Part shown: piece by piece, positions 26,860 to 36,447 of the stretch | Position numbering within the stretch: position 1 is the first letter of the stretch | Layout of the letters: every line of letters begins with the position of its first letter | NCBI RefSeq assembly: GCF_015159745.1 | Contig: NZ_JADDOJ010000029.1 | Location: 1 to 45,718, forward strand | Reading direction: 5' to 3' | From: Ramlibacter aquaticus | GTDB taxonomy: Bacteria; Pseudomonadota; Gammaproteobacteria; Burkholderiales; Burkholderiaceae_C | DNA: 45,718 bases | Notes under the pieces: generated by a model | Database searches by the model: none | Seen by the model: only the letters and a program-made list of their open reading frames with translations | What the model was told of the DNA's origin: nothing | Position numbers and translations under genes: made by a program

Positions 26860-27293
26860 CTTGCATGCTCCTTCGCCGCCGGCACGACCTTGGACAGGAT
26901 GTAGGCGATGCCGGCGAGGTTGAACGCGAGCCCGGCCCAGAAGAACTGGACCTGGTACTGGGCTGCCAGGGTCACCAGGCCAGTGGCGCCGAGCACCGGC
27001 AGGATGTTCACGAGGTAGTGGGCACAGCAGGAGATCATTGCCGCCGTGGAGCTCGTGCCGGAAACGGCGAGAACGCGCTTCGATGCATCGGCCGAAGCGA
27101 CCAACTGCCGCAGGTATGTGTAGAGCCCCACCTGAACGCCGAAGCCCGCCGCGAGGCTGACCAGGTAGACGCCGAAGGTGGCGAACTGCTCGCGCGCATA
27201 GGCCGCGCCCGACAGCAGCCCCACGACTGCGAAATAGATGATGACCAGCCCTGCGAACGCGGCCAAGCCACTGATGAACGCCCTGAGCTTCAT
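26841..27293 (-). CDS. Four-helix membrane protein with SCCAHYL motif
   Basis: The 150-residue protein has about four helices: AAFAGLVIIYFAVVGLLSG, FGVYLVSLAAGFGVQVGLYTYL, the Cys-bearing segment MISCCAHYLVNILPVLGATGL and FFWAGLAFNLAGIAYILSK. The CC plus His in the third helix could bind copper or another soft metal in the membrane; that is inference. Basic ends and KAMKL-type start context look normal. It overlaps the exported protein gene by 19 bp. The FNR-like site at 27347-27360 with a -10-like TATCCT (27325-27320) lies just upstream. Confidence 0.7.
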   Translation of the reverse strand: MKLRAFISGLAAFAGLVIIYFAVVGLLSGAAYAREQFATFGVYLVSLAAGFGVQVGLYTYLRQLVASADASKRVLAVSGTSSTAAMISCCAHYLVNILPVLGATGLVTLAAQYQVQFFWAGLAFNLAGIAYILSKVVPAAKEHARCAVPA

Positions 27294-27319
27294 GACTGCA
27301 CTCCTGATGTCGCCCGGTC

Positions 27320-27360
27320 AGGATAGGTCCGCGTAGCGGAGCGCACTTGACCTGTATCAG
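27320..27360 (-). promoter_or_regulatory. FNR-like box plus -10 upstream of the SCCAHYL membrane protein
   Basis: TTGAC-CTGT-ATCAG (27347-27360, plus-strand reading) differs from TTGAT-N4-ATCAA at two positions. Its centre is about 31 bp from the -10-like TATCCT on the minus strand (27325-27320). This is the spacing expected of a class II FNR promoter, and it would start transcription about 20 bp before ATG 27293. Confidence 0.4.
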
Positions 27361-27379
27361 CGGACGGAGAATGCAGCCC

Positions 27380-27601
27380 TCAGGAGAGGTCGCGCTTGCG
27401 GGTCTCGAACTCCGCCTTGTCGATCTCGCCGCGCGCATATCGCTCCTCGAGGATGCGCAGCGCCCGGCTGCCATCGTCGCGCCGGCCGACGCCCGACAGT
27501 GAACGCACGAGCAGCACGACGCCAATGATCACCAGCGCCCACCACAGCAGGTGGCCAAGCCCGAACCCGCCGCCTCCCCAACCCATCATGTTTCCCCACA
27601 T
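27380..27601 (-). CDS. SHOCT-domain small membrane protein
   Basis: The 73-residue protein starts at ATG 27601 after AAGGAGAAATTGC. It has a Trp/Met/Gly-rich start (MWGNMMGWGGGG), one membrane helix (HLLWWALVIIGVVLLVRSL) and a C-terminal SHOCT motif (ALRILEERYARGEIDKAEFETRKRDL). SHOCT motifs probably mediate oligomerisation. Such proteins are common beside copper-resistance genes; no biochemical role is known. A second copy is at 36993-37217. It is divergent from the multicopper oxidase gene, sharing an intergenic region with an FNR-like site. Confidence 0.85.
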   Translation of the reverse strand: MWGNMMGWGGGGFGLGHLLWWALVIIGVVLLVRSLSGVGRRDDGSRALRILEERYARGEIDKAEFETRKRDLS

Positions 27602-27688
27602 TGCAATTTCTCCTTGCGACAGTTCTTCGGTCCGTAGTGAACATTTTGAGGAGCATCCGCTCGAAGGTTCAAGCGAACAGGGTTCCGG

Positions 27689-27702
27689 TTGAGACAGATC
27701 AA
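27689..27702. promoter_or_regulatory. FNR/ANR-like box between SHOCT gene and multicopper oxidase
   Basis: TTGAG-ACAG-ATCAA matches TTGAT-N4-ATCAA at 9 of 10 positions. It lies 88 bp before the SHOCT start (minus) and 136 bp before the oxidase start (plus), so it could serve either. No clear -10 at the right distance is seen. Confidence 0.35.
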
Positions 27703-27837
27703 GGGCGCGGTGACCTGGCCATGTGCAATTCGACTTGCGAACACGCATTCGTCCCCAACATGCCGGGACAGGCGGCTTGCACGCCACCGTCGCGCTGATT
27801 TTCACACTCCCGCTTTCCACCAAGCCCAAGGAGCACC

Positions 27838-29349
27838 ATGACGGCAATGTCGAGCACCCGGCGCAGGTTCATCATGGGCGCGACCGGTGCCGCCGCGCTC
27901 ATTGGAGCCGGTCTGTGGCGAACCGGGCTGCTGGCCTCGCCACGCGACGAGCCGCTCCGCCCCCTCCAGGTTCCCCCATTGATGGATGCCCGCAGGCAGG
28001 GGAACGCCTTGGCCCTGCAGGTGCAACGCGGCCAGACCGAGTTCTTCCGAGGTGCGCGTAGCGCGACCATGGGCTACAACGGCAGCTATCTCGGACCGAC
28101 GCTGCGCGTGCACCGCGGCGACGACGTGCAGGTGGCCATCACGAACGCGCTGGGCGAGGACACGACGGTGCATTGGCACGGCCTGCTCGTGCCCGGGCAC
28201 CTCGATGGCGGACCGCACCAGAACATCGCCCCGGGTGCGAGCTGGCGTCCGGTGTTGCCGGTCCGGCAACCGGCAGCCACGCTCTTCTACCACTCGCACG
28301 TGCACGGCCGAACCGCCGAACAGGTGTACGCCGGCCTCGCGGGCGTTCTGATCGTGGCCGACGACCAGGAGGCGCGGCTGAACCTGCCTTCCGAGTACGG
28401 GATCGACGACCTGCCCCTCGTCATCCAGGACCGGTGGTTCGAGAACGGACGGATGCTCCTGCCGAACGGCATGATGACCTTGATGCACGGGCGACGCGGG
28501 AACACCCTGCTGGTGAATGGAACGCCCGATGCGCAAGCGCGTGTCCCCGCGCGGCTGGTACGGCTGCGCTTCGTGAATGGCTCGAATGCGCGCACTTACG
28601 CGCTCGCCTTCGACGATGGTCGGCCGATGCACTGGATCGCGTCGGAAGCAGGCTTGCTCGCAGCGCCAGTTGCCATGGGGTCGCTGTCACTCGCGCCCGG
28701 CGAACGCGCGGAGGTGCTGGTGGACTTCTCGGATGCGCGCCGGGCCACGCTGGTGACGGCGCCCGACCCCAACGCACCGATGATGATGGGGGGTCCGATG
28801 AGCCGCCTGCGCCCGGACGGCGTCGGGCGCGAGCCGGTCCTGGCTTTTGAACCCATTGGACCGTCCGAGAATTCGGTTGCGTTGCCCACGCGACTCGTCG
28901 CGCACGCGGCGCCCGATCCTTCGCGCGCGACGCGGCGCAGGCGCTTCAACCTCGACATGCCCATGGGCGCGATGATGGGCATGGGCCGCATGATGCGCGG
29001 TGCCGGCCCGGGCGGCAGCACCGGCACGTTCGGCATCAACGGCCGCGCTTTCGACATGCGCCGCGTCGACGAGCGGGTGCGGCTGGGGGACACGGAGGTG
29101 TGGGAGGTCTCGGGCGACATGATGGCGCACCCCTTCCACATCCACGGTACGCACTTCCGCGTGCTCAGTCGCGGCGGCGCGGCGCCGATGCTGCGCGACC
29201 AGGGGCTGCGCGATACGGTGATGGTGGGCGAGCCCGTGGAACTGCTGATGCAGTTCACGCAAGAAGCCGCAAAGGCGCCCTTCATGTATCACTGCCACAT
29301 CCTCGAGCACGAGGACAACGGAATGATGGGTCAGTTCGGGACGGCCTGA
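27838..29349 (+). CDS. cueO: Multicopper oxidase (CueO/CopA family)
   Basis: The 503-residue protein starts at ATG 27838 after AAGGAGCACC and has a twin-arginine signal (STRRRFIMG), so it is exported folded. Copper ligands are in four places: HWHG (112-115), YHSHVHG (151-157), HPFHIHG (431-437) and HCHILEHEDNGMM (485-497). The last holds the T1 Cys and His. A Met-rich segment near 380-395 (MPMGAMMGMGRMM) resembles the CueO Met loop that binds substrate Cu+. The enzyme oxidises periplasmic Cu+ to less toxic Cu2+. It is divergent from the SHOCT gene and close to the copper ATPase. Confidence 0.95.
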   Translation: MTAMSSTRRRFIMGATGAAALIGAGLWRTGLLASPRDEPLRPLQVPPLMDARRQGNALALQVQRGQTEFFRGARSATMGYNGSYLGPTLRVHRGDDVQVAITNALGEDTTVHWHGLLVPGHLDGGPHQNIAPGASWRPVLPVRQPAATLFYHSHVHGRTAEQVYAGLAGVLIVADDQEARLNLPSEYGIDDLPLVIQDRWFENGRMLLPNGMMTLMHGRRGNTLLVNGTPDAQARVPARLVRLRFVNGSNARTYALAFDDGRPMHWIASEAGLLAAPVAMGSLSLAPGERAEVLVDFSDARRATLVTAPDPNAPMMMGGPMSRLRPDGVGREPVLAFEPIGPSENSVALPTRLVAHAAPDPSRATRRRRFNLDMPMGAMMGMGRMMRGAGPGGSTGTFGINGRAFDMRRVDERVRLGDTEVWEVSGDMMAHPFHIHGTHFRVLSRGGAAPMLRDQGLRDTVMVGEPVELLMQFTQEAAKAPFMYHCHILEHEDNGMMGQFGTA

Positions 29350-29506
29350 ACGCCTATGCCCTCTGGTCACTGGGCTTCACTGGTCTGCAGCTCTGACACC
29401 GGCCGTGCGCCCGGACCTGCCGCGCTGCTTTGCCTCCGGTGTTCGCGCGGGCCACCCATCTCCTCGCGCGTCGGAGTGGCCGCCGGCAGGGAGCTGACGG
29501 CTCCGT

Positions 29507-29860
29507 TCAGCGCGCCCGCTCCAGCTCGGTGACCGTGGCCTTGCCGCCCACTATCGCTGCCTGGAATTTCACCTTGTCGCCCGCCTTCACGCCGTTCAGC
29601 ATCTTCTTGTCGGCAATGTCGAAGCCCATGGTCATCGCGGGCATCGCGATATTCGGGATGTCCTCGTGCTTCAGCACGATCAGTCCCTTTTTTTCATCCA
29701 CCTTTCTCACCTCTGCGTTAACGAGCGGCAAGGTGGATGCGACAGCCTTGGTAGATGCTGATTTGGCCGATGGGGACAACGACATGCCTTGCGCGTGAAC
29801 ACCGCCCGCGATGCAGGACAGTGCCAGAGTAGTGACGGACAAGGTGCGAATGACTTTCAT
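29507..29860 (-). CDS. cusF: Periplasmic copper-binding protein, CusF family
   Basis: The 117-residue protein starts at ATG 29860 and has a signal peptide cleaved near VHA-QG. The fold core is VRKVDEKKGLIVLKHEDIPN followed by IAMPAMTMGF and VKAGDKVKFQAAIVGGKATVTELE. The CusF ligands are seen: H65 (LKHEDI), M76 and M78 (AMTMGF); the cation-pi aromatic of E. coli CusF is not obvious. CusF shuttles Cu+ or Ag+ to the CusCBA pump. It lies 11 bp downstream of cusA. A CusF-like domain is also fused to CusB here. Confidence 0.9.
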   Translation of the reverse strand: MKVIRTLSVTTLALSCIAGGVHAQGMSLSPSAKSASTKAVASTLPLVNAEVRKVDEKKGLIVLKHEDIPNIAMPAMTMGFDIADKKMLNGVKAGDKVKFQAAIVGGKATVTELERAR

Positions 29861-29871
29861 CGAAAAATTCC

Positions 29872-32800
29872 TTAGGTCTGAGGATTGGAAGGATGGAGAA
29901 GAGCAGCAGGGCGCGGGGCCCGGGCGACCAGCGCGCCGCGACGCGCACGCCGCAGCAAGTACCACGCGGCCGGAATGACGAGCATGCTCAGCAAGGGAGC
30001 TGTGACCATGCCGCCCACCATGGGCGCGGCGATGCGCGTCATGACCTCGGAGCCGGTGCCGCTTCCCACGAGGATGGGAAGCAGGCCGCCCATGACGACA
30101 GCCACGGTCATCGCCTTCGGGCGCACGCGCAGCACCGCGCCTTCGCGGATGGCGGCCAGCAACGTCTCGTCGTTCTCGGGTTCACCCGCGGCAAGCCGCC
30201 TGGAGTAGGCGTTCTTCAGATACACCAGCATCACGATGCCGAATTCCGCCGCAACGCCCGCGAGCGCGATGAAGCCGACGGCCGTGGCCACCGAGATGTT
30301 GTGTCCGAGCGCCCACACGAGCCAGAAGCCGCCCACCAGCGAGAACGGCACGGCAGCCATCACCAGGGCAGCATCCTTGAACGATCGGAACAGAAGGTAG
30401 AGAAGCACGAAGATCACCGCGAGCGTTGCAGGCACGACCACCTTCAGGCGCTGGGTCGCGCGCTCCAGGTATTCGAATTGCCCGGACCAGGACACCGAGT
30501 AGCCCGCAGGGAGAGCAACCTGTCTGGCCACCGCTGCCTGCATGTCGGTGACCACCGAGCGCAGGTCCCTGCCCCGCACGTCCACGTACACCCAGCCGGA
30601 CAGCCGTGCGTTCTCGCTGCGCAGCATCGGCGGGCCCTCCTGGACGCCGACTCGCGCCACGTCCTGCAGCAACAGTTGCGCACCTCTGTCCGTCACGAAT
30701 GGCAGCTCTCGCAACCGTTGCAGCGAGTCGCGGACCTCGCGCGGGTAGCGCACGTTGATCGGAAACCGCTCGCGCCCTTGAATCACTTCACCGACGTTGT
30801 CCCCGCCGATCGCGGTCGATACGATGCTCTGCACGTCCGCCACGGAGAGGCCGTACCGAGCCGCCGCGGCACGGTCCACATCCACGTCGATATACCGCCC
30901 GCCGGTGAGCCGCTCCGCCAGCGCGGATGAAACGCCCGGTACGCTCTTCACGGCGGCCTCCACCTGGCCGGTCAGGCGATCGATGGTGGCGAGGTCCGCG
31001 CCGGCAATCTTGACGCCCACCGGACTCTTGATCCCGGTCGCCAGCATGTCGATGCGGTTGCGGATGGGAGGCACCCAGACGTTGGAGAGGCCTGGCACCT
31101 TCACCACCCGGTCCAGTTCCTCCACGAGCTTGTCCGGGGTCATGCCCGGGCGCCACTGCTCCCGCGGCTTGAACTGGATGGTCGTCTCGAACATCTCCAG
31201 TGGAGCCGGATCCGTTGCGGTGTCAGCGCGTCCCGCCTTGCCGAATACCCGGTCCACCTCCGGAACAGTCTTGATCAGGCGGTCGGTCTGCTGCAACAAC
31301 TCCGAAGCCTTCGAGGCCGAGAGGCCCGGCAGCGCCGATGGCATGTACAGCAAATCCCCCTCGTCCAGCGGCGGCAGGAATTCGCCGCCAAGGCGCATCA
31401 CCGGGATGGCCGTCAGGGCGAGCAGCAATCCGGCGACCGCGAGCGTCACCTTCGGGAATCCCAGTACGGCGTCCAGCGCCGGCCGGTAGATCGTCATCAG
31501 GAACCGATTGAGCGGATTGGAGGCCTCCTGCGGGATGCGCCCGCGCACCAGGTATCCCATGAGGACCGGAACCAGCGTGACCGAAAGACCCGCCGCTGCC
31601 GCCATCGCATACGTCTTCGTGAATGCCAGCGGCGAAAACAACCTGCCCTCTTGCGCCTCGAGCGTGAACACCGGCACGAAGGACAGAGTGATGACCAGCA
31701 GCGAGAAGAACAGCGCAGGCCCTACCTCGATGGAGGCGTCGGTGACCAGCTCCCACCGTTCGGCCAAATCGGGCCCGCGGCCGGTTCGATGTTCGAAGGC
31801 CTCCAGGTGCTTGTGCGCGTTCTCGATCAGGACGATGCTGGCATCGACCATCGCGCCAAGCGCGATGGCGATCCCTCCCAGGGACAGGATATTCGCGCTG
31901 ACGCCCTGCCACTGCATGACGATGAAGGCAGCCAGTACGCCGACCGGCAAAGTCACCACTGCCACGAACGCGGAGCGCAGGTGGAAGAGGAACACGGCGC
32001 ACACGAGCGCCACCACGATGAACTCCTCGACGAGCTTGTGGCTCAGGTTTTCGACGGCCCGGTCGATGAGCAGCGATCGGTCATAGGTCGGCACCACTTC
32101 GACTCCGGGTGGAAGGCTGCCCTTGAGCGAAGCGAGTTTGGCCTTGACCGCCGCGATGGTGGTGCGCGCGTTCTTGCCGGAGCGCATCACCACGACGCCG
32201 CCCGTGACCTCGCCCTGCCCATCGAGTTCCGCGATGCCGCGCCGCATTTCGGGACCGACCTGGACGAAAGCGACGTCTCGCAGGAGAACGGGGGTTGCGC
32301 CCGACAAGCTGATCGGAATCGTGCGGAAGTCCTCCAGCGACTGCAGGAATCCTCGGGAGCGAACCATGTATTCGGCCTCTGCGAGCTCCACGACCGAACC
32401 ACCGGAGGCCTGGTTGGCCCTCTGCAGCGCCTCGGTGACCATCCGCTGCGTCACGCCGAGGGTGCGCATGCGGTCCGGATCCAGCACCACCTGGTACTGG
32501 CGCACCATGCCGCCGATGCTGGCCACCTCGGCGACGTCCGGGACCGTCTTCAACTCGAACTTCAGGAACCAGTCGTTCAGCGCCCGCAGCTGGGAGATGT
32601 CGTTTCTGCCCGAGCGATCGACCAACGCGTATTCGTAGATCCAGCCGACCCCGGTCGCGTCGGGGCCCAGCGAAGCGTTCGCTCCCGGCGGCAGACGGCT
32701 TTGCACCTGGTTCAGGTACTCCACGACACGTGACCTGGCCCAATACGGGTCGGTCTTGTCATCGAACAGCACGTACACGAACGAGTCACCGAAGAACGAA

Positions 32801-33054
32801 TACCCGCGCACGACCTTCGCGCCCGGGACACTGAGCATCGTGGTGGTCAGCGGGTAAGTGACGAGATCCTCCACCACCTGCGGCGCCTTGCCCGGGTAAG
32901 GCGTGCGCACGATCACCTGTGTATCGGACAGGTCGGGCAGTGCGTCGAGCGACATCCTTTGCGTCGACCAGAGGCCTGCCACCACGAGGAACCCCGTCGC
33001 GATCAGCACCAGGAAGCGGTTGCGGATGGACCAGCGGATGAGGGCGCCAATCAC
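29872..33054 (-). CDS. cusA: Cu/Ag efflux RND pump, CusA family
   Basis: The 1060-residue pump starts at GTG 33054, overlapping the cusB stop by GTGA; the longer frame upstream lies inside cusB. The opening is [18 protein letters not shown], then [20 protein letters not shown]. The helix-4 signature is [23 protein letters not shown], the CusA/SilA (HME4) form, unlike the CzcA pump of this window. Central periplasmic motifs include [20 protein letters not shown] and [18 protein letters not shown], the latter with the Met used for Cu+ binding in CusA. The pump takes metal from periplasm, CusF and cytosol and sends it through CusB/CusC. Confidence 0.94.
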   Translation of the reverse strand: MIGALIRWSIRNRFLVLIATGFLVVAGLWSTQRMSLDALPDLSDTQVIVRTPYPGKAPQVVEDLVTYPLTTTMLSVPGAKVVRGYSFFGDSFVYVLFDDKTDPYWARSRVVEYLNQVQSRLPPGANASLGPDATGVGWIYEYALVDRSGRNDISQLRALNDWFLKFELKTVPDVAEVASIGGMVRQYQVVLDPDRMRTLGVTQRMVTEALQRANQASGGSVVELAEAEYMVRSRGFLQSLEDFRTIPISLSGATPVLLRDVAFVQVGPEMRRGIAELDGQGEVTGGVVVMRSGKNARTTIAAVKAKLASLKGSLPPGVEVVPTYDRSLLIDRAVENLSHKLVEEFIVVALVCAVFLFHLRSAFVAVVTLPVGVLAAFIVMQWQGVSANILSLGGIAIALGAMVDASIVLIENAHKHLEAFEHRTGRGPDLAERWELVTDASIEVGPALFFSLLVITLSFVPVFTLEAQEGRLFSPLAFTKTYAMAAAAGLSVTLVPVLMGYLVRGRIPQEASNPLNRFLMTIYRPALDAVLGFPKVTLAVAGLLLALTAIPVMRLGGEFLPPLDEGDLLYMPSALPGLSASKASELLQQTDRLIKTVPEVDRVFGKAGRADTATDPAPLEMFETTIQFKPREQWRPGMTPDKLVEELDRVVKVPGLSNVWVPPIRNRIDMLATGIKSPVGVKIAGADLATIDRLTGQVEAAVKSVPGVSSALAERLTGGRYIDVDVDRAAAARYGLSVADVQSIVSTAIGGDNVGEVIQGRERFPINVRYPREVRDSLQRLRELPFVTDRGAQLLLQDVARVGVQEGPPMLRSENARLSGWVYVDVRGRDLRSVVTDMQAAVARQVALPAGYSVSWSGQFEYLERATQRLKVVVPATLAVIFVLLYLLFRSFKDAALVMAAVPFSLVGGFWLVWALGHNISVATAVGFIALAGVAAEFGIVMLVYLKNAYSRRLAAGEPENDETLLAAIREGAVLRVRPKAMTVAVVMGGLLPILVGSGTGSEVMTRIAAPMVGGMVTAPLLSMLVIPAAWYLLRRARRGALVARAPRPAALLHPSNPQT

Positions 33055-34562
33055 TTGCCCGCTCCTGCGGGCTGCACCGCGACCAGCTCGTATCCCATCG
33101 GGCCGCCTTGCTTGAACTGGAAACTCACCATGTCGCCAGCCTTCACGCCGGGGAAGGCATTCGGTGTCGGCTTGCTGAAGCCCATGGTCATGCCGGGCCA
33201 CTTGAGTTCCGGCACGGGCCCATGCGAGATCGTGATGCCATCCGGATCGACGCTCTCCACCTTTCCCTGCGCGGCAAAGATGCCGGCTGCGGGTGGTGCC
33301 TTTGCCTCAGGGCCGGCACTGCTTGCCGGCCCTGAGGCCTGTCCTGCGGCAGCCATGCCGCCCAGCACGGATTTCAGCCTCGCCTCGGAGTCCACGAGGA
33401 ACTGCCCGCTCGCCACCACCTGGTCTCCCTCGCCGAGACCCTGCACCACCTCGAGCTGGTCGCCCAGGTCCGCGCCGAGAGCGATGTCGCGCGGCTCGAA
33501 ACTTCCGTTTTCCTTGCGCACGATGGCCACGGCGCGCGTCCCGGTCCGGATGACCGCTTCCGCCGGCACCACCAAGCGCGAGGTGACGGGCCCCGCCACC
33601 TGCAGCCGCAGCAACATCCCCGGCGTGAGCCGGCCAGCCCTGTTGGCAACTTCGAATCGCGCCTGCACTGTCCGCGTGTTCGCACTGACCTGCGGCAGGA
33701 TTTCCTGCAGCTCGCCGTCGAACGTCTGGGAGGCGTCGGCCTGCAACGCGGCTTTCACTTTCTGGCCACGCCGCAGGCGCACGGCCTGCACCTCCGGCAC
33801 TTCGGCCACGGCCCAGACCCGTTCCAGGCCTGCAATGCGAAAGAGTGTCATGCCCGACGTGACTGCCACGCCCTCGCGCACACCGAGCTCCGCGACCACA
33901 CCGCTGACGGGAGCAGGCACGCTGAATCGCGCCTGCGCGGCGCCGACCTGTTCGCTCTGGCGGATCAACGCATCTGGAATGGACATCGCGCGCATCCGGT
34001 CCCGCGCTGCATCCACGAGGTCCTGGGGCACGCCGGCGCGCTTCAAGGCCAGATATTCGTTCTGCGGCCCCAGCCAGTCGGGTGCATAGATGACGGCCAG
34101 CGGTTGACCTCGGCGGACGTATTCCATGGTCGCTCGAACCAGCAGGCGCTCCACGTACCCGTTCACCCGCGTCTGTACCGCCTCCGTCAGGCGCTCATCG
34201 AACTGCACCGTGCCTACGGCGTCGAACGAACTTGCCAATTGGGTGCGGATGACCTTGGCCGTGCGGATGCCCAGGTTCTGCTGCACTCCGGCACTGACCT
34301 TCACGCCAGTGTCGTTCTGCTCGTCGGCGTACACCGGCACGAGCTGCATGTCCATGAACGGTGACTTGCCGGGCTTGTCGAACCGTGGGCCCGGCACCAT
34401 GGGGTCGTGCCAGTACAGGACCTTGCGCTCGCTCGTCGGGCCGCTCGCCGGCACACTGGCCACCTTCTCTGCCGGTGCCCCGGTGTACTTGCCCGCCAGG
34501 AATCCCGCGGCCGCCAGGCCCGCGCCAACGAGTACGGCTGCAGTTATGTGGGTGCTTTTCAT
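33051..34562 (-). CDS. cusB: RND adaptor CusB with fused C-terminal CusF-like domain
   Basis: The 503-residue protein has an N-terminal membrane anchor ([21 protein letters not shown]). A heavy-metal-binding segment with WHDPM and [11 protein letters not shown] follows at 48-80. The adaptor core comes next ([20 protein letters not shown], then [19 protein letters not shown]). The last 70 residues form a CusF-like domain: [20 protein letters not shown], then PGMTMGF. So the protein combines adaptor, metal-binding N-terminus and its own chaperone domain. CusB bridges CusA and CusC and passes metal to CusA. Its ATG overlaps the cusC stop (ATGA) and its stop overlaps the cusA start. Confidence 0.93.
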   Translation of the reverse strand: MKSTHITAAVLVGAGLAAAGFLAGKYTGAPAEKVASVPASGPTSERKVLYWHDPMVPGPRFDKPGKSPFMDMQLVPVYADEQNDTGVKVSAGVQQNLGIRTAKVIRTQLASSFDAVGTVQFDERLTEAVQTRVNGYVERLLVRATMEYVRRGQPLAVIYAPDWLGPQNEYLALKRAGVPQDLVDAARDRMRAMSIPDALIRQSEQVGAAQARFSVPAPVSGVVAELGVREGVAVTSGMTLFRIAGLERVWAVAEVPEVQAVRLRRGQKVKAALQADASQTFDGELQEILPQVSANTRTVQARFEVANRAGRLTPGMLLRLQVAGPVTSRLVVPAEAVIRTGTRAVAIVRKENGSFEPRDIALGADLGDQLEVVQGLGEGDQVVASGQFLVDSEARLKSVLGGMAAAGQASGPASSAGPEAKAPPAAGIFAAQGKVESVDPDGITISHGPVPELKWPGMTMGFSKPTPNAFPGVKAGDMVSFQFKQGGPMGYELVAVQPAGAGK

Positions 34563-35788
34563 GGGGCGCCTCCGGGAACGGTCTTGAATGCGAGTTGCGC
34601 CTGCACCTTTGCAAGATCGCGCTCGAGTGTGAGAAGCTTGCGCCGCGTTTCGACTTCGGCGTGGCGCGCCTCGAACAGCGTCATGAGCGGCACCTGGTTG
34701 GACCGGTAGCCGGCCAGGGCCGCCTCGGTCCGTTGCTGCGCAGGGATCACCACGCCGGTGCGGTAACGCTTCACGCGATTCGCGAGGCGCTGCGCGTCAC
34801 TGGCGAGCCCCTGGTATTCGGCGGATGCCATGCGCAGGGCCTCTTCGAGCGAAGCCGCCGCCTTTTCGACGAGCGCCAGCTTTGCCGCTGTTTCGCGATC
34901 CTGCCGTTCGCTTGGCGAGACCGGCAGCGGGATGTTGACACCGATCGAGACGAGGTCCGAGAAGCCGGTACGCTGGCCGTAGGAGGCTCCCCAGGTCCAG
35001 TTCGGATTGCGATTCGCTGCGGTTGCGGACGCTTCGGCCCGGGCCGCCTCGACCTCGCGCTGCGCTTGAATGACTGCGGGATGCGCCGCCACATAGGCTT
35101 TCTCTCCCGGCACGCCGGGCAATGATGGCGCGGCCAGGCCATCCGGCCGCTCGCCCACCCATCGCTGCAGCGCCACCATCGCTGCGGCCTGTACTTGCTG
35201 CGCGTCCGCAGACTCGTCTTCTGCGACACCGCGCGCTGCAGTCAGTGCCAGCACCTCCTGGCTGCCGCCGGACGACGATGCGAGCCGCGCTTTCGCCGCC
35301 TCCGCTTCTTCGTGCAAATGGTGCTCCGTGAGCGTGGTGAGTTTCAGGGTTTCGCCGGCGTAGTACGCGTCCAGAAAAGCGCCTGCCGCCTGAAGGCGAG
35401 CATCGGCCAACGCGACGCGCTCCGCCGCCTCTTCGCGGCCGACCTGCGCCTGCGCTGCAGCCTGCCGCAATGCGCGTTTTTCGGAAGACACCCACTCCTG
35501 GCTTACGCCCACCCGCTTCATGGTCATCGACTCCGCGGTCGTGCTGAGCCGGTCCGGACCCGTGACCGGCAAGTTCTCGATGCCGACGCTCAGCACCGGA
35601 TCGGGCAACTGTCCCGCCGCCCGCGCCGCCTGGGAGGCACCCAGTGCGCCCGCGCGGGCAGCACGTGCGAGTTGCGAGCGCTGCGACGCGAGTTCCAGCG
35701 CCTGGTCGAGGGAAAGAGGCGCGGCCCTACCGAGGGCCGGAAGCAGGGCCGCCACGAGGGCGGCCAATGGAATGAAACGCGAGAACAT
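34559..35788 (-). CDS. cusC: Outer-membrane channel of Cus efflux (TolC family)
   Basis: The 409-residue protein has a signal peptide (RFIPLAALVAALLPALGRA). Two OEP repeats follow, with SLDQALELASQRSQLARAAR, LPDPVLSVGIENLPVTGPD and FEARHAEVETRRKLLTLERD. It forms the trimeric duct through the outer membrane for CusBA. It is about 20 residues shorter than CzcC of this window and belongs to a different subgroup (IENLPVTGPDR motif). Its stop overlaps cusB. The exported Met-rich protein is 75 bp upstream in the same direction. Confidence 0.9.
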   Translation of the reverse strand: MFSRFIPLAALVAALLPALGRAAPLSLDQALELASQRSQLARAARAGALGASQAARAAGQLPDPVLSVGIENLPVTGPDRLSTTAESMTMKRVGVSQEWVSSEKRALRQAAAQAQVGREEAAERVALADARLQAAGAFLDAYYAGETLKLTTLTEHHLHEEAEAAKARLASSSGGSQEVLALTAARGVAEDESADAQQVQAAAMVALQRWVGERPDGLAAPSLPGVPGEKAYVAAHPAVIQAQREVEAARAEASATAANRNPNWTWGASYGQRTGFSDLVSIGVNIPLPVSPSERQDRETAAKLALVEKAAASLEEALRMASAEYQGLASDAQRLANRVKRYRTGVVIPAQQRTEAALAGYRSNQVPLMTLFEARHAEVETRRKLLTLERDLAKVQAQLAFKTVPGGAP

Positions 35789-35863
35789 GGACTCTCCGAA
35801 GACAACGAAGCGGGTGTCGGCCAGCGGGCAAGCCGCGGCGACGCCTGTAGGTCGACGGAGAAG

Positions 35864-36274
35864 TCAGACGCGAAGTCTGAGGGTGGAGAGGAAGATCGGT
35901 TCCGGCGGTGGTCGCTCTCGGGCTGCGTGGGCAAACACGACGGACCCCACCGCGCCGCCGTGCACCAACACCGGCACGACGAGGGCCTGCACCACGGCAG
36001 GCAGGCTGACGGCGGGAACGTGGACCGGGTCGAAGGACTGCGGAGCGTTCAGGCAGTGCTGGTGACACAGAACAGGCTGCTCCTGGTCCATGGCCTTGCC
36101 AGCGGACATGTCCATGTTTTCGCACGGCTCTCCCGTGGACATCTCCATCTGAGCCGGCTCATCCGGAGCCTTGGCCGGCGCGCAGACATAGTTCGCCAGC
36201 GCCAGCTGTGAGAACAGCAGCGACAGGACCACAAGATAGATCGTGGCCAAGCGTGGGTAAAGCTGACGGGACAT
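35864..36274 (-). CDS. Exported Met/Cys-rich protein heading the cus operon
   Basis: The 136-residue protein has an N-terminal hydrophobic segment (YPRLATIYLVVLSLLFSQLALA), then YVCAPAK, a Met/acid-rich stretch (QMEMSTGEPCENMDMSAGKAM) and the cluster LCHQHC. Next come a hydrophobic stretch and a Pro-rich end (ERPPPEPIFLSTLRL). I do not recall a firm family name. Its plan (signal, soft-metal cluster, CHxxC, Pro-rich tail) parallels CzcI at 16789-17145, with Met in place of His. Position before cusC parallels czcI before czcC. A copper-binding accessory role is inferred. Confidence 0.65.
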   Translation of the reverse strand: MSRQLYPRLATIYLVVLSLLFSQLALANYVCAPAKAPDEPAQMEMSTGEPCENMDMSAGKAMDQEQPVLCHQHCLNAPQSFDPVHVPAVSLPAVVQALVVPVLVHGGAVGSVVFAHAARERPPPEPIFLSTLRLRV

Positions 36275-36355
36275 CGTCGAGCTCGAAGTGTAACCCTGCC
36301 GTACGACTCTCGCAGCGGCTGCTTGCGGCAGCTCGATGGGCGAGCGGCAATCAGT

Positions 36356-36396
36356 TGAGGGCGATCAAGTGGAATCAGGCGGCGCGTGCTACTTTT
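36356..36396 (+). promoter_or_regulatory. FNR/ANR-like box with -10 upstream of the Spy-like gene
   Basis: TTGAG-GGCG-ATCAA (36356-36369) matches TTGAT-N4-ATCAA at 9 of 10 positions. The -10-like TACTTT (36391-36396) is correctly spaced for a class II site centred at -41.5. That puts the start near 36404, 44 bp before ATG 36448. Confidence 0.45.
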
Positions 36397-36447
36397 CACG
36401 GAATCACTAGCAAACCAGCGAACACGCCACTTTGAAGGAGCATCGCT

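Noticed and set aside
33055..33201. Longer start of cusA inside cusB
   Set aside because: The in-frame extension lies within the cusB CusF-like domain and has no membrane signal; the GTGA overlap start at 33054 gives a normal RND N-terminus.
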